Part shown: positions 25,998 through 39,857 of the stretch, piece after piece
Numbering within the stretch: position 1 is the first letter of the stretch
Layout of the letters: every line of letters starts with the position of its first letter
Assembly (NCBI GenBank): GCA_009792885.1
Contig: WMCF01000018.1
Coordinates: 4,838,253-4,902,252 of the forward strand
Direction of reading: 5' to 3'
Source of the DNA: Eremophila alpestris peregrina
Lineage: Eukaryota > Chordata > Aves > Passeriformes > Alaudidae
Length of the DNA: 64,000 bases
The notes under the pieces: model-generated
Seen by the model: the letters and a program-made list of their open reading frames with translations, nothing else
Database searches by the model: none
What the model was told of the DNA's origin: nothing
Translations under genes and position numbers: made by a program

Positions 25998-26135
25998 ATC
26001 ATCATAGGATCATAGATTGATTTGGGTTGGAAGAGACCTCCAAAATCCATCCAGTTCCAAAATCCACTTGTCATGAGAAGAAGCCATTAGACCCATTAGA
26101 TCAGTTTGCTCAGGGCCCCATTCTCTTGTGGCCAT
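25998..26135 (-). mobile_element. CR1 LINE 3' end
   Basis: On the plus strand it starts with the reverse complement of the CR1 terminal repeats (ATCATAGGATCATAG, 26002-26016). It continues through TTTGGGTTGGAAGAGACCTC (26021-26040) to TTGCTCAGGGCCCCATTC (26106-26123). The element is therefore in minus orientation, with its 3' end at about 25,998. It is a short 5'-truncated insertion of the usual avian type with no coding capacity. Confidence 0.85.
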
Positions 26136-29100
26136 GATCAAAAGCCAAACATCTAATAGTATCTTGCTAAGAACAAACAGAAAAAAATACTCAGCCAGGG
26201 AGATTATATCAGGCATCCTGGGAATTTAGTAACGGCAAGTCAGTGAGGATTGTGGCAAAGGCTTGATTCTCTCTTCCAGTGCATCAGCTTTAAACAGGAC
26301 TATTCTGCTACTCTCAGTGGCTTGTGTAATAGATGAAGGGACCATGCACAAGCAGAAGTTTCATGTCACCTAAAGACTGTCTTGGGTGGGAATTTTGGTA
26401 GAAATTCTAAGATTCTTTTTTCATTCTTAAGTGGTAGGCCTTTTGTAACGTTATTTTTATGTCAATTTGAATAATGCTATCCATAATTATCATTGGCATT
26501 GGTATTACATTTTCTATTATTTTTTGGCAGTTTTCCCAAATTTAATGAATACTTGATGCTACAAAGTAGCATCTCCAACAGCTCCTCTTGTTGACTTGTC
26601 AACAAGACTGAAATAATAAACTACAGAAAGGATGGATTGGATTCCTGGCTTTGTCTAGTGTAGGTGGCTTAGTCAGAATGAGAATTTCTATGAGTGTGGC
26701 AGGTATGCACTGAATCAAGAGTAGATATAATGTTCCATGAGATATGGATGGTGGGATGAGGCAATTGTGAGTTTAAGGTCATGTCTACATCCCAAAGGGC
26801 CCCCTCAACACTTTGTACCATTGCACATTGTTATAGGGTGAGTTGTATATTTATCCAGTTTGTCTTGATGTTGACTTGTGAAAAAATGCAAATATTTAAT
26901 TGAAAAAGAAGGGAAATATTGTATAAGCTAGGCATGCAAGGCATTTGCAATCTATTTCTGCTGAGCTATATAGGAAATTTACTGAAAGAATCCTCTTTCT
27001 GGGCAACATGTCTCAGGGTAAAATTTCAGCTTTTTAAACTTTTTTATTTTCAAATATTTCTATTTGAATTAAAAAAAAAAAGGAATGAAGGCCTATCTAT
27101 TTATTGCAAATTTTAAAAAACCTTTTCTAGCAACAACAGCATGAAGATTTAAACATTCAAAACAAACCAAGGAGTGTTGCAAGTTATTTTCTATCGTATT
27201 TGTTGGCTGTTTCTGTTAGAGACGTTTTTCAACAAAACAGAGGTAGGGCAATAATAGGAAGAATAACACATGTTAATGAAATTACTGCTGTGTGTTACAC
27301 ACTTAGTTATTCACTCTGTGAATAGCTGCTGAACTGAGCCAGATCACAACAGGATGAACATGAGAAGCCATTGTTCAAGGGACAAGGGGGAGCAGAGAGC
27401 AGGAGAGGATGAAAATCACCTGGTTTGTGATGCCTACAAGGGGCATACTGCTGATATCCAATAGTTTAATAATAGCACAAGGCTCAAGGGGCTGTTCCTC
27501 CCTGACTCAGCCTTAATTGGAAAGGTTAACTTAAAAATTGTTTCCTTGGCAAAACCTTTCCTGAATATAGATGGCTAAAACACCCCAGGTTTATGCACCC
27601 CAGCCTGTTAGTCTGGGGGAGGGAGGTATTAAAATACACTCTTTCCAAACCAGGGAAGTAGCTAAAGTCTCATGGTTTTCCATAAGCCCATAACATTTAA
27701 TCAGATGTATATCAAATGCCTTGGTCATGTAGTTTAAAAAGTTTTTTTTAATTGGGACTTTTTTTCTTCTGCCCACTGATATTTAACTTCTTAGGTTAGG
27801 TTTATAAAAAAAAAATTCAAGTTGTCTTCACAAAAAAAAAAGGTTGTTATTTACAACTTTGAGCTTCTATTTAATATTTTAAACATTTAAATATTTTTAA
27901 AAGGAGGGCAAAATCAAAATTATTCCTGTGAGACAAGCAATTCTCATTTGGTTTTATAATTATTTTCTGAAGAAATATAGGTCAGCACTTTGACTTTTCA
28001 GGGATTCTTAAATTTAAAATTTACAGTGTATAGAAATGATAATGGGTGAATGTTATTACCCAAATAAAACCAACTACTTTTAAACGGCATATTTAAACTG
28101 TCTGATCAAAGAAAATCTTTCAAATTGCCAGAAAAGTAATTTAAATTTTCCCCAGTTTTTGGTGGTGGTTTTTTTTTTTCTTTTTTCTTTTGTTTTGTTT
28201 TGTTTTGTTTTGTGAGAAAAATATTATTTTGAAACTTTTTTATTTAACAAATGAACATGTTTGAACATGGAGAGGTCCCAAATAGCATTTTACAGACATT
28301 TATTGTGCATGCTAATGGTGAATAAGTTTAGAGGACACCTGTTAGTTTTGACATAAGTGAAAAACTAAGCAAAGAAAGAAAGCAGGGAAGAAATTACCAT
28401 CATCTAAACAAAATCTGAGTGCTCTGTACTTGGCACTGGAAACTTCAGCTAAAAGTTTGACTATAAAAACATGAGTGCTTTTGGGAAAGGTTTTTAATGG
28501 CCAGATATCCAAGTTGTCAGATGAAACTCTGGTGAGGGGAAAACTGCTGTAGGGAATGTAAAAGCAGGGATTAAGGACATTTAAGTACCGTACTTAGGTT
28601 GTTAGAGATTACATTTTTCTAATTTAAGATACAGTATATGTTTCATTCTGGGTCCTGGAAGGAGGAAAGCAGGGATATACAGTTAATACAAATTGCTAGG
28701 AATAAAAAGGGGGGAGGAAAATCCCTACTGCCTCTATCCCAATTTGCATCTGCACTTAGGAAGAAGAGTGACTGTAATTGCTTTAGAGGAATGCAAGTGA
28801 AATAAGCTAAATTAATGCTAGTTATGAAGCAAGATTAAAGAAGTTCAGCTTTTTTTCCTCGCTTAAGAAGAGGAGACTTCACAGTGACATAGCTGAATTT
28901 TCTAAAAATACGAGGAGTGAAGATTACCAGAAGCAGAGAACAAAACATTAAGACAAAAATGAATTTACAAAATTGGCAAAAGAGAAGATACATACAGAAC
29001 TGTTTCAGATAAATTGGGCTGCTCCTAGAGAATCTTTTACCAGAAGAGAGCAGACATGCAAACTCAGGAGAAGAGAGACAGTCTTCTAAGCAAAAAAGTT

Positions 29101-31329
29101 GGAGCAATTTAATGTAAAGAAAAGCAGAAACTGAAACTTAGGTTTGAGAAATGAGTCTGGACAAACTGATAACAGGAGATGCTTTCAGCTAAAACTCAAA
29201 CAACTTTTTCCAAAGCCTAAAAAAGAAGGAAGGGTTGGTTTTTTTTTCTCTCTTTACTCCTCTTATCCCAGGCACACATATCCTTGCTTCTGTTTAATAA
29301 CATGTGATTTCAAAGTAGATTTGCTGCAGTTATCCCTGAGCAGGAAGGTCAAGAAAACCTATTGGTATTTACAGTAGTACATAGATAATGGCTGAAGTAA
29401 ATACTCATGCATTTTGGAAGGATGGAGGCATAATGGGAAGTAGTAGGCACAGAAATAAATAATTTATATTTTGTGTGTGATTTGAATTAAGAAGCATTGG
29501 TACCTGAAGAAATGCAGTTGGTTTTCACATTCTGATAGCTTTTGTAAAAATGTATGGGTAACTGATATGACAGGTTTAAATACTTTAAATTTTGATTTAT
29601 TCTTTAACAGGGTTTGCATAGCAAGAGGTAATAATATGTTCTTGAGCAACCTTTCTACACTGGCACAGAGCTGCTTTCCTAGGAGAAATCTGCTGTTATT
29701 TTAAAGAGAATGTGCAATTCAGTGGTGATCCCACATCTCAGGAATACCTGTGATTCTCACATCTCAAAAAATGAAACACTAGATTGAAAATAATAAAATG
29801 AAGAATGAAGAGGACTATCAAAGGTAAGGAATCCTGTATTTTTACAGCAGGGAATATTAAACTGAGTCTGGAAAGTCACATTCTTAGTCTGGGAAGAGAT
29901 GACTGGAAATATGACATGACTAGAGGAAAGAAATTAGAGCCATGAAGAGTCTTTTTAGGAAATCATTTATTCACAGTTTTCCTGACAAAGATGAAGGGGA
30001 TGGAGGTGGTTTGTAGAAATTTTTCAGTTAGCCATTAAAAGAAATGTCAGCATCACCCAATTACACTGCTCAACATTTTGTCACAGTATACTCTTGATAC
30101 CACATCTTAGATTGTTTCAAAAAGTAATTATGCAAATTCTTGAAAGAAAGCCTTGAAAACAAAAGTGTTAGGAATTCTTTCAGAAATTTTCTGAAAACTA
30201 GGGAAGCACCCTGAAAGCAAAGCACTTTTCTGTATTTGACTACTTTTTATATGTTAATCCCAAGCATAATTTAATCCTAGTAATCACAAAATGCAAGATA
30301 CTTGACTTGGTGAACCCCTGCCTGATAGAGGACAAGTCTTTCTCAATACTGTTATAAAGATACAATTAGTATCCATATAGCACAATGTAAGGCAAATATT
30401 TACCTTGGAGCTGAGTGGAGGGAAAAAAATGCTCAGAAACAGCAAAACTACCAGCTGTTTGCACATGCTGACATTTTAATAAATACGGTTTTCAATTACA
30501 AAAGCAAATGACATTTTAGGTTTCCATTTCATTAGCTTGATAAATCAAACCTATTTCAAAATTCTGATTAATTTCTAACACTTTCTGACATGGTGAGAGA
30601 ACAAGTATACTGCTGCTGGTTACATAATAATTTATACCACAGCTCCCTTGGGAACCTCTTTGAGTATCTCTTTCCTTACCATTTTTATGGGATTTTTGAG
30701 GTCTTCGTTATTTGTCATTTCTGGATTGACTGCTTCATAATTCCCTGAAGTTACTTTTTCAGATAGCTTGCTTTGATCACTTTTGGTACCAGAGCTAAGA
30801 AGCACATTACTACCTACACATTTCGTATTATGGATAATCCTGCCACAAATCTTCTCTTGATCCTTGCAGTTCTCTGCTGCTGGCTCAGTGAAAGGAATTT
30901 CCATTTCCACAATTTCAAGGTTATATATACATCAACACAGCAGGTAAGACAGGCATGTCGCCTTCTCTGCTTCAACAAACTTGTTTTGCTTGCTTGTAAT
31001 TGAATCTGAATCTATTGTTGTTTATTAATTACATTCAGTTGTTTTAGCAGAATATTGAGATGTCAATTACTCATACTGGATTTACAGAATCAAATATTGC
31101 CATGGCCTTCTTTTCTTTTTTTTTTTGGCCCCACAGGGAAGATCATCACACAAACCAAACCTTTCCTGACAGGTGTTTTTCTTATGTAAATATTTATGTA
31201 ACACAAATTTTGGGCCCTTCCAAGATCCTGTCTGTGATGTTCACTGATTTTGGTTTCAAGATGTTTTTCCTTGTAAGTTTCAATGTGGATCTTCTTTGAT
31301 GATTTAAAATCCTTACCCCTTGCTTTTGT
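26136..31329. other. Unassigned DNA
   Basis: No gene is recognised. A hydrophilic 92-codon minus frame (30910-30632) has an internal donor-like ATG|GTAAGG but no clear acceptor or homology. A long T/TTTTG tract lies at 28169-28212, and A-rich runs occur near 27,810-27,841. Otherwise it is unique AT-rich sequence. Confidence 0.5.
28169..28212 (+). repeat. T-rich tract ending in (TTTTG)n
   Basis: T runs broken by single C bases are followed by about four TTTTG units. Confidence 0.8.
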
Positions 31330-31540
31330 GTAAAAAGAACAAAGATAAAACTTTATTCCCATTTGTCTCCACTGTAAATTTTCACACTTCTGAAGACCTG
31401 TCATATTTCTCCTGTGTGTCCAGTTCTCTAACAGAAACCTAGTTCTTACTAGCTTTCAGAAAACATGTTTTCTGGTTCTTTGATCATTGTTTTTTGTTCT
31501 CTTATGCATCATCTTCTAATATTTTTCATCATTTACTGTA
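31330..31540 (-). mobile_element. Possible ancient CR1/L2-like fragment
   Basis: On the plus strand the segments around GAAGACCTGTCATATTTCTC (31393-31412) and TTTGATCATTGTTTTTTGTTC (31479-31499) resemble, in order, the reverse complement of the CR1/L2 3' region. Identity is low and neither end is defined, so this is tentative. Confidence 0.3.
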
Positions 31541-33899
31541 TCAGGAGTAGGATGAAGGAGAAAAAAAGGTCTAAAATAGTAAAATATCTTAAATATTTTG
31601 TTTTAAACTTTGTTTTGCGTTTAAAGTAATATATAAAACTGTATCTGTCTTTTAGTTGAAGATTTCACATAGAGTTTTCCCTCTTTTTCCTCCCTTTGAG
31701 AAAATCATATTTCTGTTAGAATATTTAGGTGTACAACAGCAATAGTATAAATAGTAGTTAACTATGTTAAAAAACACCTTTGATTGAAATGTAGATTTAC
31801 AAAAACAGCAAGAACTCATCTGTGCTTTAAAGAAATGGCTCTACTGACATTTTGTGTTTCTTCCTAATATTATCCATCTCCCACTTAAAATTAGAGCAAA
31901 CAAAAAGCCAAGTAAACAAAAAAAACCAAAAAAACTCAGGAACTGGACTTGCTTATATATGGGAAAGCACTTAAAAGCTTATATATGCTATTAATCCATA
32001 TGATTATTCCATTTTACTCCAAGATGAAACTGGCTGTTACAACTATGGTTGTATGTAACTTGCACACAAATTACAAATTACAATAAAAACTTATCAGAAT
32101 ATGTTTGTGTGAATATAACTATTGGGTAGTCATTTATACGTGATCTGAGATATCAAAACTGGAACAAGTTACATCACTGTTGAAAAGATCAAAGAAACAT
32201 GATTCTGAAAACAGGTTGTCATATGCCAGGATCAAAAATAAAGTACATAGGATGAGGATGGGCATTGTGTGAGGAATTAGGTATTGTGCATGAGAGACAA
32301 GTGCTGAAATCAAGGAAATATCACACAGTGAAAATGAATGAGTGGCGCGTGGGGACTTTGATTGGGAGATACAACTGATGAGGCAAAGCAACACGAATTC
32401 ATCAATAGAGCAGAGCACAGAACAAGGAAGTTAAAAGAAAATCTTTGATGCTGTCAAGAAGTATCCTAAATCACTCAGCCTTCCTTGCAAAGTCATCAAG
32501 GCAGCAGCTGGCGGGGCCCTAATGAGACTAGAAAACATCAATACCTGCTTTTAAAGACGACTTCTAGAATTATATAAAACTGAGGGAAATTCCAGTCTTG
32601 AGGAGGAGTGAAATACCCTCTATAAAATATCCATGCATAGCTACTGTGAAGCTAGCCAATAAAGAGTTATAAATTGTATATTTATTATAATTTTACATAA
32701 TCTAATTATACAAACACAATATCTACTTGAATTGTCAGGATGACATGGTTCAGTCTCCATGGAGAAGGCACCAGTAAGTTTTCCTGTTCCTAATGCAGAA
32801 TAAATTTTTGTGGAACTGCCTAAATGATTAAATTACAGATTATAAGGATATGAAGATTTAAACAGAGTTGATGTGCTTCGGAATGCATATCCTGTGTGCA
32901 TATATTGCATAAGCAAGAGTGTAGGTAATTTAGGTACAGTTTTTTCAGGCATTCTTTTTCTAAAACTGTTTTCACAACTGGAGCCCAAGACTCTTCAATT
33001 CTCTTTCCCCCACAATGTCTCCTGCCTCCTTCCCCATTAAAGAGATATGTTTTATTCTGTTGCTTTCTCTGTTTCGTTACTATGAATGTTCTTTCTCCAG
33101 CTTTCCTCATCAAGTAAAAGTCATATTAAAATCTCAATGGCAAGAGGCAGAATACAAAGAAGTGGCATTAAGGGCAACTTAATTTTAATTTCATCATATG
33201 ATTAAGATTCCATTTCCTCTCCATTCCCCCCTCTCCCTTTTCCTTATTTTTTCTTCTATTCCCATTTCCACACTGTCCATCATCACAGTTTTCCTCTGCC
33301 TTTCCTGCCTGTTATATGTTATTTGTTTTTCACTTAAAGTGCATTAGATGTTTTATTTCTACTAATTTCTTATCTTTATTTCTAGGGGAGAAACAACCTT
33401 TTTTCCCTCGATGATCATATAATAAAGAATCTCAGAAAATAAGTTTCCATTAAGAAATTTGCAGAAGCTGTAGAAACTTCCTGATGGAGAAAGCAGAAGG
33501 CAGTGGACAGTGGTGCAAATAATCAGCTCATACCCTTCTAAAGGAAAAGGGAGAGCTAAATGAGTGTGAAACAGCACAATAATCAATCTCCTGTGGGAAT
33601 AAGATTCTGCTGCATTTCATTAGAGATCGTTTCAAGGGCAAGATGGAAATGACAAGACTCAGCAACTGTACATAAGGCAAGAGCAGGCTCTGACTGTAGC
33701 AGCAAGACTTACAAAGGGCATAATACTACAAAAAAACCACAAAAAACCCCAGTGACCTGCAGCACATGGAATTTGAAACAGCAGGACAGGTAGCAGTGAC
33801 ATTTGAAATGTCAGTACAAGAGCACACTGAAGTCCTGCTTTGGGACTGCCATTCTGCTGCAGTGGCACACAGTAAAAACAGCACTAAAGGCTGAGTGGT
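31541..33899. other. Unassigned DNA
   Basis: No gene or clear transposon is recognised. It holds pyrimidine-rich patches (33,200-33,300) and A-rich AAACC-type low-complexity at 31,915-31,936 and 33,729-33,750. Confidence 0.5.
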
Positions 33900-34220
33900 T
33901 CCTCATTGCAGTCACAGCTTCCTCCAGCAGAGAAGTGCTGATCTCTTTCTGGTGATCAGCAAGAGGAGAAGTGGAAATGGAATAAAGCTGCATCAGGGGA
34001 AACTCAGACTGGACATTAGGAGAGGATCCTATACTCAGAGGGTGGCTGGTCACAGGCTCCCAAAAGCTTTGGCTGCAGCATCAAAACTGTCAGTATCCAG
34101 TGAGCATCAAGAGAATACCCTTAGTGATCCTGTTCAGTGTTGGGCAGTCCTGCAAGGAGCAGAGGCTTGGACTCCATGATCCTTATGGGTGGCTTCCATC
34201 TCAGGGTATTTCAATTCTAC
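33900..34220 (+). mobile_element. CR1 LINE 3' region with tail
   Basis: It matches the CR1 3' region in sense orientation. Landmarks are CATCAGGGGAAACTCAGACTG (33992-34012) and GACATTAGGAGAGGATCCTA, then GAGGGTGGCTGGTCACAGGC and GGACTCCATGATCCTTATGG (34169-34188), then a degraded terminal repeat TTTCAATTCTAC (34209-34220). It is truncated at the 5' end and non-coding. The frames of 60-94 codons across it on both strands are shadows of the repeat. Confidence 0.8.
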
Positions 34221-35100
34221 AAGTCTGGACAGATGTCCAAAAAGCAAATCTGTTTAACAAGAACACGCCAATACTTTCATGCTGTTCTTCATGTATTACC
34301 TCTGCTTCTTAAGTAATTTGGGATAGTCTATATTTCAGATTTGCAGAAACTTCATAAGTAATTCTGTTGCCTGGAAACACAAAAGAGTTGAATTTTAGAT
34401 CCAGTTACAGCAAGGGAAAGTAGCTGGAGAACTACTTAAGTTGGGTATAAAACAGCTGAGACCCTTGTCCAAATGCAAAATTCTTTCAGGTCTTGTAAGA
34501 TATATTCTAATGAAAATATTTTAAGCCTTTGCAAAAAACTGTGTTTTGAATTTGGAATGAGAAATTAGGTTTATTTGGGGTTTTTTTTATTTATTTAAAC
34601 TCTCTGCACCTAAACCAGATTAATCCTTCTAAAAGGAAGGTCTGCCATAAATCAGACTTTAGTTCATAGTTCCATGTTCAAAATTTCTGCTCTCTTGGGT
34701 TTTCACTTGGTTGTTCCCTCCACACCCTTTAGCATCAAATAAACATTCACACAATGTTTTGAGGGGGCCCTGCCTGTTTTTCATGGTTGAGTATATCTTT
34801 ATTACAAACAGAGCCATCTCTAGAAACCATGGCAGTGCAGTTTGAAAGGAATGAAGACAAGAATGGCCTAAGAAAATTTGTGAATAACTGGGATCAGTGG
34901 GTGGATGGCTCAGAGAATTGTCCCTTGCAAAATAAAAACAAAACAAAAAAAACCCCAAACAAGAAGCAAAGACTGAGGCTTAAAACCATAGGAAACTGTG
35001 AAACAAATTTCCAGGACAAAAGACATGGGAATAGTTTTCATTTCTGTAAGAGCAGATGGGTTCAGGGCAAACTGGTGAGCTCAGAGAGCTGCTATCAGAA
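34221..35100. other. Unassigned DNA between two CR1 copies
   Basis: It contains A-rich AAAAC/AACCCC low-complexity at about 34,929-34,968. A 117-codon plus frame (34787-35140) runs through that tract into the next CR1 copy, so it is not a gene. Confidence 0.6.
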
Positions 35101-35270
35101 ACCTAGAACCAGAACCATCAGGGTTGGAAAAGACCTTTAAGATCATTCATTAATCATAAAGCTCTCACTATAACTACCATATCCACTACCAAACCATGCC
35201 CCTGAATGCCACATCTACATGTCCTTTAAAGAGATCCAAGGGCTGGGACTCAGTCACTTGGGCTTTGGTG
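35101..35270 (-). mobile_element. CR1 LINE 3' end
   Basis: The plus strand reads as the reverse complement of a CR1 3' end. It has AACCATCAGGGTTGGAAAAG (35113-35132), AGACCTTTAAGATCATTC, then CCATGCCCCTGAATGCCACA (35195-35214) and CTACATGTCCTTTAAAGAG. The terminal repeat is eroded. This copy is opposite in orientation to the CR1 at 33,900 and looks like a different subfamily. It is non-coding. Confidence 0.8.
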
Positions 35271-36896
35271 GGAGCAGCAGAGCCCCTGTGCACCCCAGCA
35301 ACCCCTGCACCCATAACCTTTAACCAAAGACCTCATGTTTGTGGCCACAGGAAGGGTGTATAGGAAATGGACTTTAGGACCCCACTTGTCTAAAAAAAAA
35401 ATAAAATCTGGTCTTAAAGTGCTGTGTGAAGAGTAAAGAATGGGGTTTTGTACCTCAGGAACAGCATGCAGGCAGCTGCTGCTGTTTGCTCCACTTCAGA
35501 AGCCCTTTCCTTCCTTTTCAAATAGTTATTGATACTTATCTGTATTTTTATATGTGTGTGCGTATATCAATCTATCTATTTTAGGCTTTTATAATTTTTT
35601 CAACTTCCTAATATAAAAATATCTGCAAAAAAATGCATGATTTTCTTAAAATAAGAAAGCTTCCTGAGTATTTAGAGGATGAAATAAAAGAATGAAATTC
35701 CCTTACCAAATCTATGCCAATATTTCTTTTCTTTTTAATTTTTTTAAGCATTTCCTTTTTTTTTTTTTTCCTTCACAGCCATGTCCTACTTCAGGATTGA
35801 AGATAATTTTCTTCTTAACTCTGTTTCTGTACAGATCAATAGTGAGCTGATAGAGCAGACATCTGAAAGACATGCAGAATTATTATGAGCACTAGTAAAT
35901 CATGGTTTAGACTTTAATTACCTGTTAGAAGTAGCCTAGATGAGATAATAATAATAAATCATATTGGATAAAGTATTTTTGTCTTTTCTTTACTTACCAT
36001 ATCCAGAATTTTTTTTCTTTTTTACATTTTTGGATGCTTAATAGATTCATAGGTTCCATTACTATTAGCATATAATATAAATCATTGGAGCAGAATGACC
36101 AGGAAGTACAACTGAGTTGCTTTAAGGAAATGATTGTTGCACCTTTGATTGTTGAGTCAAAAAGAGAATTCAGTTCTGGCTCTCTGTATCAGTTTAAAGG
36201 AGCTCACTGACTGCTGCTAGAACAACTGTTCAAATTAGAAGCACAATGTCCCCAGTCCAATCCATATTGCCATTTCAAATCAAAATCAGTAATCATTTCC
36301 AGCATGATTGTGGTTTTCCACAAATGTTAGAAATGTAAGTAAAGAAAAAGGAAATTTTCTTTTTAGCCTTGAATGAAGATGCCAATATCCAAGACGTGTC
36401 AGAAAGCCAAGTAAAGAGAGCAAGGAAGCAAGGAGAACAATGCAATATCATCATACCAAACATACAGAAAAGGCGTCATTTTGCTGTCAGCAAAATTTTC
36501 TTGTGTGTTAAAAGGTCTTGAGATCAAAGCAAAGGAAAATAACAGCTTAACTACCTCAGTAACCAGCACAGAATCTGTGTGAATTGAAATCTCAAGCCTC
36601 AAAAATATTACCAGCTGTCTGACTGAAATGGGTCCATTCACTGAGATGTGCTGAGAGAAGTCAGAGATACCAAGGGCATAAAAAACAATTGTACTGCAAT
36701 TACTCCCATGCAGATGTCAGATGTCACACTGGAATGGAATTGGAGATTAAAATTTTAGGTGTTTTCACAGAGTGTCCAGAAAACAGGCCCAGAAGAGCAC
36801 CACAGCCTTGGACTTGCTGCAGAGCAATCTGCAGGACTTGGCTCAATGTCAGGATACTCTGATTCTATGAGTCTAAATATTTAGCACCAATTGGTT

Positions 36897-36951
36897 AAAA
36901 AAAACCCAAAAAACCCCCAAAAAACCAAAAAAAAAAAAAAAAGAAAAAAAA
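36897..36951 (+). repeat. A-rich low-complexity tract with CCC/CCCCC interruptions
   Basis: A runs are broken by C clusters and then a 16-base A run. It lies about 20 bases after a CR1-like GATTCTATGAGTCT (36860-36873), which hints at a decayed 3' tail. The upstream sequence is too diverged to call. Confidence 0.75.
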
Positions 36952-39857
36952 GCTTTCCTGCTGCTATAGGAAATTAAGGGAATTAAAACCCCATGGACAA
37001 AGGGCCACCCCAGGAATGCCACAACAATTGGCTCATTCCTAAAGAACCAAAAGAAATAAGCTCAGGTAAGTTAAACTTCACTAAGAGGAATGCTGTGGAA
37101 ATGCAGAAGACTAAAAGACAGCTAAGATGATTGCATCCCTGTGTTTAGTATTCAGTGTTACTGAAGGTGCCATACTGGTAGCATCATGGCAGTACAAAAG
37201 AGCTGTTGGAAAGACTTGAGGAGAAGAGGGAAGGAAGATGTCATTCAAAAAGGTGAAGTAGCATTTAAGTGAGGAAAACAGAAATAATCCAATAGAGCAT
37301 ATGATCCAAAAGATCATAAACTCTGTTAATTTGCATACAAAAATTTAATGTAATAAAAATTACATGAAAAAGTGGGCAACCTAATGGCATCAAAACCAGT
37401 ACCTGATCCTTTTTCCTTCATTAGGAGTGAAGAACCTGCCCAGAAAGTAATTTTATTTTGTGATAGAAAATGAGTCATGTGACCGAAGATGCATAAAGTT
37501 GATGAAAGACTGCCACGTGCTTGAAATAAGAGTTATACATTTAGATTAAACAGGGAAAAAAAGATTAAGATTTTAGTATAAATCAAGTGATTTCCTAAAA
37601 GTGAAACAACTTTTGAGATCTTCATTGATGTAAAAAAAAAGTCTAAAAAAAGCAACCTTTCAGAAGAATGGACATTTTAACCCATGACATGGAGAAAAAT
37701 GGAGTCCACTATTGATTTTGCTAGGGTTTTGTTAACATTTTTTGTAATTGTGTAGTTTAATTTTATTCTTTTTGTACTGTTAGCATATCAAGTTTGTAAA
37801 CTTTGTAAAACTTTTAAATCCTATTAAATGTCTTGGTTTTGTGTATGTTCTGCTCTACAAAAGAAGAACATAGGTGTTAATGAAATTTTCATTTTTGAAG
37901 CAACATCGACAGACACAAAAATGAAGAGGTGAACACACTAAGTCCTTCACTAATCACAAATAAAAGACCAATTTATTAAAGAAAACTGTGTTGTCAAATT
38001 TGCCCTTTTTTGCTCAAGGTGCAGAATTTCCCTCACAGTTCAGAAACATATGGCTCACCAAAGAAATATTTTTTTTTATTCTTTTGACCTTTCAGATCAC
38101 ACACAGCCTTCTTGCAATTTATAGTTCTTTACATAACAGCTATATTTTCCCAGGGGATGTCATTTTCACCCTTTAAAAATTAAGATTCAGTGGCTGCACA
38201 GACGCGTGTAGGTGAAACATCTTCCAGCTCAGCTGCTGTTCCTTGGTTACCTTGCCTGCCAGGATTTCAGCTCTGGGATCTCACTGACCCTGCTGTCAGC
38301 TCAGCACTGTTTCTCCACAGCTAACATGGTTGTAGACACTCTGCTGCTGTGCACAGCACATGCCAAAGCCCCCAGGAGCAGAGGTCAGTGCACCTGGAGT
38401 CTGTGTAGTTGTGTTTTACCTAAACTACTGTGTCTTTACAAACACGGGGAAAGGTTGCTTTATCTCTCTACAACCTTGTGTTCTGTTGATGTTTGACACT
38501 TCAGGGCAGCACAGCCTTTTTTTTCCCAGCAAATCAATGTGAACTCATGGGGGGGGATGTCTTTGTCTTTTAAAACTGGAATGGAGTTACCTGACTGCAT
38601 GACCACAGGAATGCATACTGCTATTTCAAGGGTTCTCGTCCAAAGATCAAGACAAATATATGTTTTTGAATGTATTTACTCCAAGAGAAGGTCAGTTTGC
38701 TTTAACCAGAAGGTTTCAGACATCTGTTTTACAAGTCAAACTATTGGAGGAATGATGCTTTGACAGCTGTATTATTCCCTTTGGAATAATTTGCTCATTC
38801 TCAGCCATGTTGTTTTGCACATCCCCTGCTCTTATTGTGTTTGTACACATTGTGCTGTTGAACAGAATTATCCTCCACAGGATGTTATTTAAATATTTTG
38901 CAGGCTGTGTTTTTAAAGTGACCCTGTAAATGCTGCAGGTATCATTTCCTTCTCCACACAGAGGTCACAGTTAACCCACAGCAAGTCAAGTGAATCTCTA
39001 GCAAACCTGAGATCACTTGTTACTTCACAAGTAATCCTAGATAAATAAATAATTTTTTCCAAACCTACATAAGCCTCACACACATAACCCAAAAACAAAT
39101 CCCCCAAAAAACACAGGGGGTAGTATTGCCTCTGCTTATATCCATGACTATGAGGTACTTGGAACATAATAAGCAGAATCAGCTGAAATAAAAGTAGAAA
39201 TTCAGAGGGTCTTTTGGAGAGATGTCTTTCTCCCACATATTTCCTTGTAAAATAAAGCAATTTCAAGAGATTATGTAGTTGCAGAAGGAACTATTCTGAT
39301 TCCCACAGTAATCTCCATGCTTTACCAACACCTGAAATACAACACACCACCTGAGTCCAACAACCTGGTTGGGTGCAGCAAATGGTAGCAAGCATTTATT
39401 TTGTATTTGTAATATTGTCAATAGCAATAGTCATTGCTGTGTGATACAACCAGTAATCATTTTGAGTTCACTGGAATTTATATGAAATAAATGAACCTGC
39501 TGTAAGCCATTTGTTGGGCAAATACAGAAATATTTCATCTGTCGGAATGATTTTCACGTGCACACTATTAGAATTTTTTACTGGTGAAAAATCTTTGACT
39601 TTCTTTTCTGAACAGAAGTAATTTGCCACAGTGATAATAAATTTTTAATTTATTTATTTTGCCTGTATGTGTTTGATAAGCACAGCTGAGGTTAGGAGAA
39701 TTTTGCATGGTGAGCTGCAGTGTAAAAGTCCATATTAGCATGCAAAATTCTCTGTTTCCCTAACATAGAAAAAAGCAAGTAAAGCAGTTGTAGTACATGA
39801 ATTAAAATTTGAGGATTCCATCCTCCCCTTCCGTTTCCAGCTGGAAAAGGGAAATGG

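Noticed and set aside
36780..36873. Possible CR1 3' end upstream of the A-rich tract
   Set aside because: Only the terminal GATTCTATGAGTCT resembles CR1. The preceding 80 bases do not align convincingly.
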